From: Burkholderia seminalis DSM 23518
Lineage (GTDB): Bacteria > Pseudomonadota > Gammaproteobacteria > Burkholderiales > Burkholderiaceae
Direction: 5' to 3'
DNA: 64,000 nucleotides
NCBI RefSeq assembly: GCF_902832885.1
Contig: NZ_CADFDK010000011.1
Coordinates: 1-64,000, forward strand
In this document: positions 44,180 to 54,004 of the stretch, in pieces
How the letters are laid out: every line of letters starts with the position of its first letter
Numbering within the stretch: the first letter of the stretch is position 1
The notes under the pieces: model-generated
Database searches by the model: none
Seen by the model: the letters and a program-made list of their open reading frames with translations, nothing else
What the model was told of the DNA's origin: nothing
Program-made: the position numbers and the translations under genes

Positions 44180-44866
44180 ATGCCTCCTCCGACGCTCACG
44201 CCCGCGCGTGCCGCGGGCGCCGGGCCGGCCGCGCGCGCGGCGCGAAACGGTGCGGTCCGACCCGCCGCGCCGCGCTGGCTCGTGCCGGCCAAGGTGCTGG
44301 TGTTCGCGGCCGGCCTCTATCCGCTCGCGCGTCTCGTGCTGTTCGGGCTGACCGACCGGCTCGGCGCGAATCCGATCGAATTCATCACGCGTTCGACGGG
44401 CCTCTGGACGCTCGTCTTGTTGTGCATCACGCTCGCCGTCACGCCGCTGCGGCGCATGACGGGGTTCGCCGCGCTGCTGCGTTTTCGCCGGATGATCGGG
44501 CTGTTCGCGTTCTTCTACGCGACGCTGCACTTCACGACCTACCTGTGGTTCGACAAGTGGTTCGACGTCGTCGCGATCCTGAAGGACGTCGGCAAGCGTC
44601 CGTTCATCACGGTCGGCTTTGCCGCGTTCGTGCTGCTGATCCCGCTCGCCGCGACATCGACGCGCGCGATGGTGCGCCGGCTCGGCCGCCACTGGGCGAC
44701 GCTGCATCGCACGATCTACGCGATCGCGCTGTTCGGCGTGCTGCACTTCTGGTGGATGCGGGCCGGCAAGCACAATCTCGCGCAGCCGAAGCTCTATGCG
44801 GCCATCGTCGCCGTGCTGCTCGGCTGGCGGCTGATCGCATGGGGATGGCGGCGCGTGCGTGCGTGA
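44180..44866 (+). CDS. msrQ: MsrQ, heme-binding membrane subunit of MsrPQ (YedZ)
   Basis: MsrQ passes electrons from the respiratory quinone pool to MsrP. I choose ATG 44180, which gives 228 residues; a GTG at 44168 is possible. After a 35-residue Ala/Arg-rich cytoplasmic extension come about six membrane helices of the ferric-reductase-like fold, with conserved histidines in TLHFTTYLWF, TLHRTIYAIALFGVLHFWW. The gene starts 20 nt after msrP. The N-terminal extension is longer than in E. coli YedZ. Confidence 0.93.
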   Translation: MPPPTLTPARAAGAGPAARAARNGAVRPAAPRWLVPAKVLVFAAGLYPLARLVLFGLTDRLGANPIEFITRSTGLWTLVLLCITLAVTPLRRMTGFAALLRFRRMIGLFAFFYATLHFTTYLWFDKWFDVVAILKDVGKRPFITVGFAAFVLLIPLAATSTRAMVRRLGRHWATLHRTIYAIALFGVLHFWWMRAGKHNLAQPKLYAAIVAVLLGWRLIAWGWRRVRA

Positions 44867-44878
44867 CGGCGCGGCCTG

Positions 44879-44913
44879 GAAAAACAAAAGGCGATGACTG
44901 GAAGTCATCGCCT
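44879..44913 (-). terminator. Terminator of the lptM-like gene (minus strand)
   Basis: AGGCGATGACT (44889-44899) pairs with AGTCATCGCCT (44903-44913) around GGA. On the minus strand it is followed by TTTTGTTTTT, a good T tract. On the plus strand the tail CGTTTCG is weak, although it may also help end msrPQ transcripts. Confidence 0.8.
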
Positions 44914-44946
44914 CGTTTCGCCGGCCGCGCGTGCGGCCTCGCGTCG

Positions 44947-45225
44947 TTACTTCGCGGCGGCCGGGCTCGATGCCGGCGCGGGCATGGTCGATGCGCCGCT
45001 CGACAGCTCGGGCGACAGCGTGAGCGGCGAGCCCGACGTGTCGGGTGTGTCGTCGGACGACGCGTTTTCATCGGTCGGTTTCACGTCCGACGGCGGCGTA
45101 TCCTGCTGCTGGAGCGGCTTGGGCATCGGAGGCACGGTGGGCAGATAGAGCGCGCCGCTTTGACCGCAGCCGGCAAGAATCGCCAAAGCCGCTACAATCG
45201 CGCTCATCCGGAAAACGACTCGCAT
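44947..45225 (-). CDS. lptM: LPS translocon maturation chaperone-type lipoprotein LptM (YifL)
   Basis: This is a small lipoprotein of 92 residues. The N-terminus is a lipoprotein signal with lipobox LAGC (cysteine 20), followed by GQSGALYLP, the conserved YifL/LptM segment, and then a low-complexity Pro/Ser/Asp-rich tail. In E. coli, LptM helps oxidative maturation of the LptD outer-membrane translocon. E. coli yifL likewise lies next to cyaY, as here, where the two genes diverge from a 36-bp gap. Confidence 0.88.
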   Translation of the reverse strand: MRVVFRMSAIVAALAILAGCGQSGALYLPTVPPMPKPLQQQDTPPSDVKPTDENASSDDTPDTSGSPLTLSPELSSGASTMPAPASSPAAAK

Positions 45226-45237
45226 GATCGTCCCTGA

Positions 45238-45588
<351 letters not shown>

Positions 45589-45626
45589 CGTGCCGGGGCG
45601 CCGGAGCCCGAGCGTTGCCGCCAAAG

Positions 45627-45653
45627 AAAAAGCGCCCCGCGGGGCGCTTTTTT
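45627..45653. terminator. Bidirectional terminator between cyaY (+) and mrcA (-)
   Basis: AAAAAGCGCCCC pairs perfectly with GGGGCGCTTTTT; A and T runs flank both sides, so it works in both directions. Confidence 0.9.
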
Positions 45654-45670
45654 CATGTCCGGGCCGTGTG

Positions 45671-48061
45671 TCAGTGGCCGCGGAACAGGTTCATGATGTC
45701 CTGCTTTTCCTGTTCGTCGACGTGCGGGACCGCTTCGTCGACGCCCTGCGCGGCCGGTGCCTGCGGTACGCCGACCGTCGACACGAAGCCGTGACCCGGC
45801 GTGAATTCGGTGAAGTACAGCTCGCTGCCGAGCGATTCGACACCGTCGGGCATCGTCGGCTTGAACTCGGGCACGCCCTTCAGCGCCGCGCCCATGTAGT
45901 CGATCCAGACCGGCAGCGACAGGCCGCCGCCCGTTTCGCGATCGCCGAGGCTGCGCGGGTTGTCGTAGCCGATCCACGCGATCGCGGCGAGCGTGTGCTG
46001 GTAGCCGGCGAACCACGCGTCGTGCGAATCGTTCGTCGTGCCGGTCTTGCCCGCGAGGTCGGTGCGCTTCAGGATGTTGGTCCGTGCGCCCGTGCCGCGC
46101 TGCGCGACGCTCTGCAGCAGGCTGTTCATCACGTACGCGTTGCGCGCGTCGATCGCGCGCGGCGCGTTCTGCTCGGCGACGAGCGGTTGCGCGCGGGCGA
46201 CGATCGCGCCGTTCGGATCGGTGACTTCGGCGATCAGGTAAGGATTGACGCGGTAGCCGCCGTTCGCGAACACCGAGTACGCGCCGGCCATCTGCAGCGG
46301 CGTGACCTGGCCGGCGCCGAGTGCCATCGGCAGGTAGGCCGGATGGCGCTCGGCGTCGAAGCCGAAGCGCGTGATGTACTGCTGCGCGTACTTCGTGCCG
46401 ATGTGGTTCAGGATCCGGATCGACACGAGGTTGCGCGAGCGCTGCAGCGCGGTGCGCATCGACATCGGGCCTTCGAAGCCGCCGCCGTAGTTCTTCGGCT
46501 CCCACGGCTGGCCGCCCGTTTCCGCGGCACTGAAATACAGCGGGCCGTCGTTGATCACGGTGGCCGGCCCGAGGCCCTTGTCGAGGGACGCCGAGTAGAT
46601 GAACGGCTTGAACGACGAACCCGGTTGCCGCCACGCCTGCGTGACGTGGTTGAACTTGTTCTTGTTGTAGTCGAAGCCGCCGACGAGCGAGCGGATCGCG
46701 CCGTCCTGCGGGACGATTGACAGGAACGCGCCTTCGACCTGCGGCAATTGCGTGATCGACCACTTGCCGGTGTCGTTCTTCACGACGCGCACTATCGCGC
46801 CGGGGCGGATGCGGCGGTTCGGCTGCGCGTTGGCCGACAGCGCGCCCGACGCGAAGCGCAGGTTGTCGCCCTCGACCGTCGCCGTGCTGCCGTCGATGAA
46901 TGCCACCGTGATCTGGCGCGGGCTCGCGGCCGTGACGACCGCGGCAATCAGCTCGCCGTTGTCGGGATGTTCGAGCAGCGCGTCGTCGATCGCCTGTTCG
47001 CGGTCGTCGGCACCGGCGGGCAGCTCGATGAAGCCTTCCGGCCCGCGATAGCCGTGGCGGCGCTCGTAATCCATGATGCCCTTGCGCAGCGCGGTGTACG
47101 CGACCTGCTGGTCCGCGGAATCGATCGTCGTGACGACGTTGAAGCCGCGTGTGTAGGTTTCCTCGCGGTACTGCGCGTACATCATCTGTCTGACCATTTC
47201 CGCGACGTACTCGGCGTGCACGCTGAAATCGCGTCCCGGGCCCTTGACGACGAGCGGTTGCGCGACGGCTTCGTCGTACTGCTCGCGCGTGATGAAGTTC
47301 AGCTCGAGCATCCGCTGCAGGATGTATTCCTGGCGCACCTTCGCGCGTTTCGGATTGACGACCGGGTTGTACGCGGACGGCGCCTTCGGCAGCCCCGCCA
47401 GCATCGCGGCTTCCGCGAGGCTGATGTCCTTCAGGTCCTTGCCGAAATAGACCCGCGCGGCGCTCGCGAAGCCGTACGCGCGCTGGCCGAGATAGATCTG
47501 ATTCATGTAGACCTCGAGAATCTGATCCTTCGTCAGCGCGCGCTCGATCCGGTACGCGAGCAGCATCTCGTAGATCTTGCGCGTGTAGGTCTTCTCGCTC
47601 GACAGGAAGAAGTTGCGGGCGACCTGCATCGTGATCGTGCTCGCGCCCTGCGACGCGTGGCCGTTCGTCAGCGCGACGAAGCCGGCGCGGATGATGCCGG
47701 TGAGGTCGACGCCGCCGTGATCGTAGAAGCGCGCGTCCTCGATCGCGAGGATCGCCTTCTTCAGCGAGTCGGGCACGTCCTTGAAATGCACGACGTCGCG
47801 GCGCTCCTCGCCGAATTCGCCGATCAGCACGTGATCGGACGTATAGATGCGCAGCGGCACCTTCGGGCGATAGTCCGTCAGCGCGTCGAGCGACGGCATG
47901 TTGGGCCAGGCGATGACGAGGGCATAGCCGAGCACGAGGCCGCCGGCCACGACGGCGGCCACGCACATCGCGGCGAAGCCGAGCAGGACTTTTTGCCACC
48001 AGGGCCGCTTCTTCTTCGGCTCCGGGGCGGGAGGCGGGGACGTAGGAGTCGTGGATTGCAT
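45671..48061 (-). CDS. mrcA: Penicillin-binding protein 1A (bifunctional)
   Basis: PBP1A polymerises and cross-links peptidoglycan. I choose the ATG at 48059-48061 (MQSTTPTSPPPAPEPKKKRP), giving 796 residues; the reading frame continues upstream but the extra part is not family-like. A proline-rich cytoplasmic start and one membrane anchor come first, then the glycosyltransferase domain (catalytic Glu in AIEDARFYDHGGVD), an OB-like insert, and the transpeptidase domain with SSFKP (active serine), SRN and KTGTTND. It is divergent from the pil genes, the arrangement seen across beta- and gammaproteobacteria. Confidence 0.96.
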   Translation of the reverse strand: MQSTTPTSPPPAPEPKKKRPWWQKVLLGFAAMCVAAVVAGGLVLGYALVIAWPNMPSLDALTDYRPKVPLRIYTSDHVLIGEFGEERRDVVHFKDVPDSLKKAILAIEDARFYDHGGVDLTGIIRAGFVALTNGHASQGASTITMQVARNFFLSSEKTYTRKIYEMLLAYRIERALTKDQILEVYMNQIYLGQRAYGFASAARVYFGKDLKDISLAEAAMLAGLPKAPSAYNPVVNPKRAKVRQEYILQRMLELNFITREQYDEAVAQPLVVKGPGRDFSVHAEYVAEMVRQMMYAQYREETYTRGFNVVTTIDSADQQVAYTALRKGIMDYERRHGYRGPEGFIELPAGADDREQAIDDALLEHPDNGELIAAVVTAASPRQITVAFIDGSTATVEGDNLRFASGALSANAQPNRRIRPGAIVRVVKNDTGKWSITQLPQVEGAFLSIVPQDGAIRSLVGGFDYNKNKFNHVTQAWRQPGSSFKPFIYSASLDKGLGPATVINDGPLYFSAAETGGQPWEPKNYGGGFEGPMSMRTALQRSRNLVSIRILNHIGTKYAQQYITRFGFDAERHPAYLPMALGAGQVTPLQMAGAYSVFANGGYRVNPYLIAEVTDPNGAIVARAQPLVAEQNAPRAIDARNAYVMNSLLQSVAQRGTGARTNILKRTDLAGKTGTTNDSHDAWFAGYQHTLAAIAWIGYDNPRSLGDRETGGGLSLPVWIDYMGAALKGVPEFKPTMPDGVESLGSELYFTEFTPGHGFVSTVGVPQAPAAQGVDEAVPHVDEQEKQDIMNLFRGH

Positions 48062-48086
48062 AGGCACACCGGAAAACAGTCCCGCG

Positions 48087-48092
48087 ATTATA
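48087..48092 (-). promoter_or_regulatory. Possible -10 element of mrcA
   Basis: On the minus strand these bases read TATAAT, about 26 nt upstream of the mrcA ATG. No convincing -35 is seen. The 228-nt mrcA-pilM gap also contains a run of eight G at 48120-48127 on the + strand. Confidence 0.45.
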
Positions 48093-48289
48093 GCTGCCCG
48101 GTAACACCGGTCCTGGCGCGGGGGGGGCGCCCGCCGGCAAGCCGCGGGTCGGCGGGCCGCCAGTATGACCCGCGCACGGCCGCCGCCGGCCGCTGCTGGC
48201 CGTTTGGCCGACTGTCGGCCCTGCAAGCCGCTTTGCAGAATCAGGTCTCGGCAACGTGGCGTGGGCCGCGACGATTTCGGGAGGCTGGG

Positions 48290-49213
48290 ATGGCGGGACG
48301 ATGGGTAGCGCGGTTGGCGCAGGGCAAGCACCGGTCGACGGGGATCGACATCGGCGCGGACGAGCTGAGGGTGGTCGTGCTGAGCCGGCGCGGCCGGGGC
48401 GCGGACGTGCGGGTCGAGGGGCTCGAGCGGGAGCCTGTCGGATTGTGCGGCGGCCCGGAAGACGCGCGCTGGGCCGCGGTCGCGCGGGCGCTGGCGGCAG
48501 CCGTCGCGCGGCTGTCGGCGGCCGACGTGCGGTGTGACACGCGCGGCGTGATGGCGTTGCGCGATGACGAGATACGTACCGCGACGCTCGACCTGGCCGG
48601 GCGTCACGACATCCCGGACGCCGCGCGGCAGGCGGCCGAGCGCATCTCGGGGCTGGCGCCGGACAGTTTCGCGTTCGACTGGCGGCAGCACGGCGGCGCG
48701 CGATCCGGTGAAATCGCGGTCGCCGTGGCCCCGCTGGCGCTGCTGGAGCGGCGGATCGACGTGGCCGCCCAGGCCGGTATCGACCTGACCGCGGTCGACG
48801 GCGAGTCGGCCGCGATGCTGCGCGCGTTGCGCTATGCCGCTCAGTTCGAACTCGACGCGCAGGGTTCGTACGCCGCGCTCTGGTTCCGCGACTCGGAGGT
48901 GCGAGGCTGGCGAATCGAAGGGCCGCTGGCGGTTCCGGTGCTCACGCTGTCCGGCCTCCCTCCGGAGGCGCTTCCCGATGCGCTGCGCCGGTGCGCGCTC
49001 GGCGCCGTGCGCCGTGTGTTCGTCGCCGGGGACGAGCGAAGCATCGCGTGCTTCGATACGTCCGTCGCGGAGATTGGCGACGTGCTTGGCTCGGCGGTGG
49101 TGCCGTTCGACTGCACGGGCTGGGACGGGCAGCCATGCGCGCCCGGCGGCATGCCGGGCGGCCCGGCATTCGCCGTTGCATTCGGGCTGGCGTTGCGCGG
49201 GGTGTGGGAATGA
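48290..49213 (+). CDS. pilM: PilM-like type IV pilus assembly ATPase-fold protein
   Basis: PilM is an actin-fold cytoplasmic protein that links the pilus motor to PilN. I start at ATG 48290, 5 nt after GGGAGG, giving 307 residues. Visible features are the early phosphate-1-like GIDIGADELRVVVLSR (about 17-32) and FVAGDERS late in the protein. The sequence is divergent from textbook PilM, so the call also leans on position: first of four overlapping genes before aroK-aroB, exactly the pilMNOPQ-aroKB context. Confidence 0.82.
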   Translation: MAGRWVARLAQGKHRSTGIDIGADELRVVVLSRRGRGADVRVEGLEREPVGLCGGPEDARWAAVARALAAAVARLSAADVRCDTRGVMALRDDEIRTATLDLAGRHDIPDAARQAAERISGLAPDSFAFDWRQHGGARSGEIAVAVAPLALLERRIDVAAQAGIDLTAVDGESAAMLRALRYAAQFELDAQGSYAALWFRDSEVRGWRIEGPLAVPVLTLSGLPPEALPDALRRCALGAVRRVFVAGDERSIACFDTSVAEIGDVLGSAVVPFDCTGWDGQPCAPGGMPGGPAFAVAFGLALRGVWE

Positions 49214-49821
49214 TGGCCGACCAGGCGGCACTCGGCGGCTTCAACCTGCTGCCGTACCGCGAGCGGCGGGCGCACGCGTTGCGGCGTCGCCGGGCTGTGC
49301 AGTGCGGGGCGGCGATCCTGCTCGGCGTGCTCGGCGCCGCACTGTGGACGGGCGCGGCCACCTGGATGCGGTGGCGCGCGGACGCCGCGCGCATAGGCGT
49401 GGAGACGCGGCTGCGGCAGTTGCAGCCGCGGGTGCATGCCGCGACGCGCGCCGCCGATGCGGCGGCAGTCATCGCGCGGCGCGATGCACAGGTCGCCGCG
49501 CTTGCCGCACCGTACGAGCGCGCCGCGGGGCTGCTGGCGACACTGGCGCGGGTGCGCGACGACGGCGTCCGGCTCGACACGCTGCGCACGACGCCGGCCG
49601 GGGCCGTGCTCGAGGTGCGTGCCACGAGCTATCGGGCAGCCGCGCGATGGCTTGCCGGGATGGCGCGCGAGCAGCGCGACTGGCGGATCGACGTGGATGC
49701 ATTGAAACCCGTGTCGAGCAGCGCGCCGGTCCCACTGGCCGGGTTGCCGCTGCGGTTTTCGGTTCAATTGCGCTGGCACGACGCGATGCTGTCGCGGACC
49801 GCGACGGGAGACGGCGCATGA
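49210..49821 (+). CDS. pilN: PilN-like inner-membrane pilus assembly protein
   Basis: PilN docks PilM through a short N-terminal motif and pairs with PilO. The 203 residues carry that motif as FNLLPYRERR (about 12-21; family form INLLPYR), then one membrane helix (CGAAILLGVLGAALWTGAA, about 34-52), a coiled-coil-like Ala/Arg stretch and a periplasmic ferredoxin-like domain. The start overlaps pilM by 4 nt (ATGA); ATG 49213 is an equally possible start. Confidence 0.85.
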   Translation: MMADQAALGGFNLLPYRERRAHALRRRRAVQCGAAILLGVLGAALWTGAATWMRWRADAARIGVETRLRQLQPRVHAATRAADAAAVIARRDAQVAALAAPYERAAGLLATLARVRDDGVRLDTLRTTPAGAVLEVRATSYRAAARWLAGMAREQRDWRIDVDALKPVSSSAPVPLAGLPLRFSVQLRWHDAMLSRTATGDGA

Positions 49822-50663
49822 CGGCGATCACGCATTGGCCTGCGCCGCGTGGCGATGCGTGGCCAGGCGGCATGCGGCGGGTCTCGCCGGGGGCCCTGCA
49901 TGCCGCCGGCTGCGTGCTGACGTTCGTGGCCGTGCTGGCGGGCGGCATTCATCTGACGAATACGGCCGACTGGAGCGGGCTCGCGCAGAGTCGCGCGTTG
50001 CTCGCCGCCGCGCAGGGGCGTGTGGTCGACGCGCAGCGCGTACTCGGGGCTGCGGAGCAAAGGCACGAGACCCGTTTGCCGCCGGCGCATGGCGACCGCG
50101 CGCCGGAATGGGCGGCGCTGATGCTGGAATTGGCCGATCTTGCCGCGTCGAGCGGGCTGCACGGCGTATCGATCGAGCCGCAGCCCACCGACGGCGCGGC
50201 GCGGGATGGCCGGCGCGCCGTGCGTATCGTTGCCGACGGCGGCTTTCGCGCGCTGTCGACGATGGTCGGCGGGCTGGCGCGCTTTCCGGTGCTGGCGGTG
50301 CCGTCGGCGCTGCGTGTCGAGCGAGGCATGCAGTCGACACGGGTGGACATGTCTATCGACGTGTATCCGGCGCTGCCGACGGCATCGTCCGCACGCGGCA
50401 CGATGCCGCTTCAGGCCGCTGCGCTCGACGCCGATCCGTTCGGCGGGGAAGCCGACGGGAGGGCGGTCCGCCTCGCCGGCACGATTCGCGACGCGCGTGC
50501 CGGTCTCGCGTTGTTCGACGACGGAGACGGCGTGTTCACCGCCGTGGCGCCCGGCGAAGCGCTGGGGGCAGTGCGCGTGGTGCGCGTCGAGCCCGCGGCG
50601 GTGATGCTCGCGACGGCGGACGGCGCGCACCGGGTCGTCCTGGACGACGGAGGGCGGCCATGA
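49818..50663 (+). CDS. PilO-like protein with C-terminal PilP-like domain (apparent fusion)
   Basis: The 281 residues show a membrane helix at about 30-50 (AAGCVLTFVAVLAGGIHL) and a helical stretch to about 95. A PilO-like ferredoxin fold runs from about 95 to 195, including FRALSTMVGGLARFPVLAV. From about 205 comes a small beta domain (VRLAGTIRDARAGLALFDDG ... VFTAVAPGEALGAVRVVRVEPAAVML) that resembles PilP/GspC homology regions. A separate lipoprotein pilP is missing between this gene and pilQ, which supports a fusion. No lipobox is present. It overlaps both neighbours by 4 nt. Confidence 0.72.
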   Translation: MTAITHWPAPRGDAWPGGMRRVSPGALHAAGCVLTFVAVLAGGIHLTNTADWSGLAQSRALLAAAQGRVVDAQRVLGAAEQRHETRLPPAHGDRAPEWAALMLELADLAASSGLHGVSIEPQPTDGAARDGRRAVRIVADGGFRALSTMVGGLARFPVLAVPSALRVERGMQSTRVDMSIDVYPALPTASSARGTMPLQAAALDADPFGGEADGRAVRLAGTIRDARAGLALFDDGDGVFTAVAPGEALGAVRVVRVEPAAVMLATADGAHRVVLDDGGRP

Positions 50664-52292
50664 TGAAGCACGGCTGTCGGGTACTCGCCGTCTGGGCCGG
50701 ATTGACGGCGGCCGGTGCGGGCGCGTCGTTGCCGCCGCTGCCGGCAGTCTGGCCCGCCGCGTCGGTGGAGGCGCCGGCGCCGGGTCTGCCGCTGCCGCAC
50801 GGGAGCGTGGACGGCGCGGACAGCGCGGCTCCCGAGGAAGCCGGCCCGCCGCCGTCCGGCCAGGCTGCTCGCGCGGTGCTTCAGGCGGAGCCCGCTCCAC
50901 CGGCGCCGCAACTGGAGGGGCCGCCGATTCCGTTGGCGCCGCCGGCCCGAATGAGCGACGCCGCTGCGCGGCAACCCGACGATGCGGACGACGCGCGACG
51001 AATCTCGCTGAATCTGCAGGGCGCCGGGCTCGCGGCCGCGTTCGACGCATTCGCGCGGTTCACGGGGCTCAATATCGTCGTCGGCGAGCAGGTGCGAGGC
51101 ACCGTCACGTTACGTCTGAACAATGTGCGCTGGCGCGATGCATTCGACACGCTGCTCGACACGCACGGGCTCGCGATGTCCCGGCGCGGCAACGTGATCT
51201 GGGTCACGCCGGCGGCCGAGCTGGCCGCCCGGGAGCGCGAGCGCTTCGAAATGCATGCGCGGGCCGCCGATCTGGAGCCGCTCGCGAGCCGCACGTTCGC
51301 GCTGCACTACCCGCGCGCGCAGGACGTGCAGCGGCTGCTGGCCGGCGCGACCGGCCAGCGCCTGCTGTCGAAACGCGGCGCCGCGGCGGCCGATCCGCGC
51401 ACGAACCTGCTGTTCGTCACCGATCTCGCGCCGCGCCTCGCGCAGATCGCGAGCCTGATCGACGCGATCGACCGGCCGTCGCGGCAGGTCCGGATCGAGG
51501 CCCGCATCGTCGAGGGCGAGCAGGGCTTCTCGCGCAACCTCGGTGCACGCGTCGCGCTGCGGGCGCAGGGGCGTCCGTCGGGGGGGCGAGAGCGCCACGT
51601 TCACGGCCGACGCGCGCAACGCGCTCGACCTCGCCGCGCGGCCGCTCGGCGGCTTCGACGCGGCGACCGCCGGCTTCACGCTGTTCGCCGCGCCGCTCAG
51701 CCGTGTCCTCGACGTCGAGCTGAGCGCGCTGGAGGCGCAGGGGCGGGGCCAGATCGTCTCGCGGCCGCGCGTGGTGACGGCCGACCGCGTCAAGGCCATC
51801 GTCGAGCAGGGTTCGGAGCTGCCGTACCAGGCGAAGGTGGGCAATGGCGTGAGCGGCGTGCAGTTCCGCCGTGCGACGCTCAAGCTGGAGGTCGAGCCGC
51901 AGATCACGCCGGACGGGCGCGTGGTGCTGGATCTCGATGTGACGAAGGACAGCGTCGGCGAGCCGACGGCGGCCGGCCCGGCCATCCATACGAAGCATGT
52001 GCGGACGCGTGTCGAGGTCGAGAATGGCGGGACGGTCGCGATCGGCGGCATCTATGAACAACTGAACCGGAACGATGTGACGCGCGTGCCGCTCTTGGGC
52101 AAAATACCGTTTCTGGGCGCGCTTTTCCGGCATCGCGCGCAGCGCGACCAGCGCAACGAACTGGTCGTGTTCATCACGCCGACCGTCGTCGATGCGCGTT
52201 GCGATGGGCGCGACGCGGGCGATGCGGATCCCGATAAAACGGGGCCAGAAGGCGCCGGCGCAGGCTCGACAAGGCAGCCGCTTTGCCAGTAA
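50660..52292 (+). pseudogene. pilQ: PilQ/HofQ-type secretin, interrupted by a 1-nt frameshift
   Basis: This is the outer-membrane secretin of the type IV pilus or DNA-uptake machine. Reading starts at ATG 50660 (signal peptide about 1-23, then a Pro/Ala-rich linker, a secretin N domain with ISLNLQGAGLAAAFDAF and VTLRLNNVRWRDAFDTLL). It continues in frame to a 7-G run at 51580-51586. After that the homologous sequence ([56 protein letters not shown]) is in the +1 frame until the stop at 52292. Removing one G restores a 543-residue secretin. Unrepaired, the product is 465 residues with a nonsense tail after about 309. It could be a true pseudogene, phase or slippage control, or a sequencing error. 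Confidence 0.85.
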
Positions 52293-52332
52293 GCTGCGCC
52301 ACACACCAGCAAGATTGAAGCAGAGGAAGCCG

Positions 52333-52887
52333 TTGCAAGCGCGGGACCCACATGCAAACGTATTTTTCGTCGGCCTTATGGGAGCGGGTAAGACCACCGT
52401 GGGCCGTGCGGTCGCGCGTCGTCTCGACAGGACGTTCTTCGACTCCGACCACGAAATCGAGGCCCGCACGGGCGCGCGCATTCCGGTGATCTTCGAGCTG
52501 GAGGGCGAGGCGGGGTTTCGCGATCGCGAAACGCAGGTGATCGCCGATCTCACCCAGCGCGAGAACATCGTGCTCGCGACGGGCGGCGGCGCGGTGTTGC
52601 GCCCGGAAAATCGCGACTGCCTCAAAAGCAACGGCATCGTCGTCTACCTGCGCGCCAATCCGCACGATTTGTGGCTGCGCACGCGCAAGGACAAGAACCG
52701 CCCGCTGCTGCAGACCGACGATCCGAAGGGGCGTCTCGAGGCGCTGTACGAAGTACGCGACCCGCTGTACCGCGAATGCGCGGATTTCGTCATCGAGACC
52801 GGCCGTCCGTCGGTCAACGGTCTCGTCAACATGGTGCTGATGCAACTCGAACTGGCCGGCGTCATCGCCAAGCCGCTACAAGCATGA
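52333..52887 (+). CDS. aroK: Shikimate kinase
   Basis: AroK phosphorylates shikimate at the 3-hydroxyl, the fifth step toward chorismate. The start is TTG at 52333 after AGAGGAAG ([14 protein letters not shown], 184 residues). Walker A is GLMGAGKTT (14-22), the shikimate-binding D-x-D-like region is FFDSDHEIE, the GGGAV loop is present ([13 protein letters not shown]), and the lid carries RKDKNRPLL. Its stop overlaps the aroB start by 4 nt. Confidence 0.96.
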   Translation: MQARDPHANVFFVGLMGAGKTTVGRAVARRLDRTFFDSDHEIEARTGARIPVIFELEGEAGFRDRETQVIADLTQRENIVLATGGGAVLRPENRDCLKSNGIVVYLRANPHDLWLRTRKDKNRPLLQTDDPKGRLEALYEVRDPLYRECADFVIETGRPSVNGLVNMVLMQLELAGVIAKPLQA

Positions 52888-53963
52888 TTACTGTCAACGT
52901 CGATCTGGGCGACCGAGCCTATCCGATTCACATTGGTGCCGGCCTGATCGGCCGCACCGAGCTGTTCGCGCCTCACATCAAGGGTTCGTCCGTCACGATC
53001 GTCACGAACACGACGGTCGATCCGCTCTACGGCGACGCGCTGCGCGCGGCGCTCGCGCCGCTCGGCAAGCGCGTATCGACGGTTGTGCTGCCGGACGGCG
53101 AGGCGTACAAGAACTGGGAAACGCTGAACCTGATCTTCGACGGCCTGCTGACGGATCGCGCCGATCGCAAGACGACGCTCGTCGCGCTCGGCGGCGGCGT
53201 GATCGGCGACATGACGGGCTTTGCCGCCGCGTGCTACATGCGCGGCGTGCCGTTCATCCAGGTGCCGACCACATTGCTGTCGCAGGTCGATTCGTCGGTC
53301 GGCGGCAAGACGGGCATCAACCACCCGCTCGGCAAGAACATGATCGGCGCGTTCTACCAGCCGCAGGCCGTGATCGCGGACATCGGCGCGCTGACGACGC
53401 TGCCCGATCGCGAACTGGCGGCCGGCGTTGCCGAGATCATCAAGACCGGCGCGATCGCCGACGCGGCGTTCTTCGACTGGATCGAGGCGAACGTCGACGC
53501 GCTGAACCGTCGCGAGCCGGCTGCGCTCGCGCATGCCGTGAAGCGTTCGTGCGAGATCAAGGCGAGCGTGGTCGCGGCCGACGAGCGCGAAGGCGGTCTG
53601 CGCGCGATCCTGAATTTCGGCCACACGTTCGGCCATGCGATCGAGGCCGGGCTCGGCTACGGCGAGTGGCTGCACGGCGAGGCGGTCGGCTGCGGGATGG
53701 TGATGGCCGGCGACCTGTCGGCACGGCTCGGCCTGCTCGACGAAGCGTCGCGGCAGCGCCTCGACGCGGTGATCGCGGCCGCGCATCTGCCGACGCGCGG
53801 GCCCGCCCTCGGCGACGCGCGCTACATGGACCTGATGCGCGTCGACAAGAAGGCGGAGGCCGGCGCGATCAAGTTCATCCTGCTGAAGCGATTCGGCGAT
53901 ACGCTGATCACGGAAGCGCCAGACGAAGCCGTGTTCGCTACACTGGCGCAGACGACCCGATAA
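52884..53963 (+). CDS. aroB: 3-Dehydroquinate synthase
   Basis: AroB cyclises DAHP to 3-dehydroquinate using NAD+ and zinc, the second shikimate step. The 359 residues include the NAD-binding loop [15 protein letters not shown] (about 99-113), the [20 protein letters not shown] segment, and zinc-ligand regions ending in [26 protein letters not shown]. It overlaps aroK by 4 nt, the near-universal aroKB coupling, and precedes dgt. Confidence 0.97.
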   Translation: MITVNVDLGDRAYPIHIGAGLIGRTELFAPHIKGSSVTIVTNTTVDPLYGDALRAALAPLGKRVSTVVLPDGEAYKNWETLNLIFDGLLTDRADRKTTLVALGGGVIGDMTGFAAACYMRGVPFIQVPTTLLSQVDSSVGGKTGINHPLGKNMIGAFYQPQAVIADIGALTTLPDRELAAGVAEIIKTGAIADAAFFDWIEANVDALNRREPAALAHAVKRSCEIKASVVAADEREGGLRAILNFGHTFGHAIEAGLGYGEWLHGEAVGCGMVMAGDLSARLGLLDEASRQRLDAVIAAAHLPTRGPALGDARYMDLMRVDKKAEAGAIKFILLKRFGDTLITEAPDEAVFATLAQTTR

Positions 53964-54004
53964 CGGTGGCCCGGATGCCCCGGCGCCCCTGACATGGAGG
54001 AGAC

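Noticed and set aside
46748-48289. + strand frame opposite mrcA running into pilM
   Set aside because: Only the part from 48290 has a ribosome site and PilM-like sequence. The rest is antisense to PBP1A.
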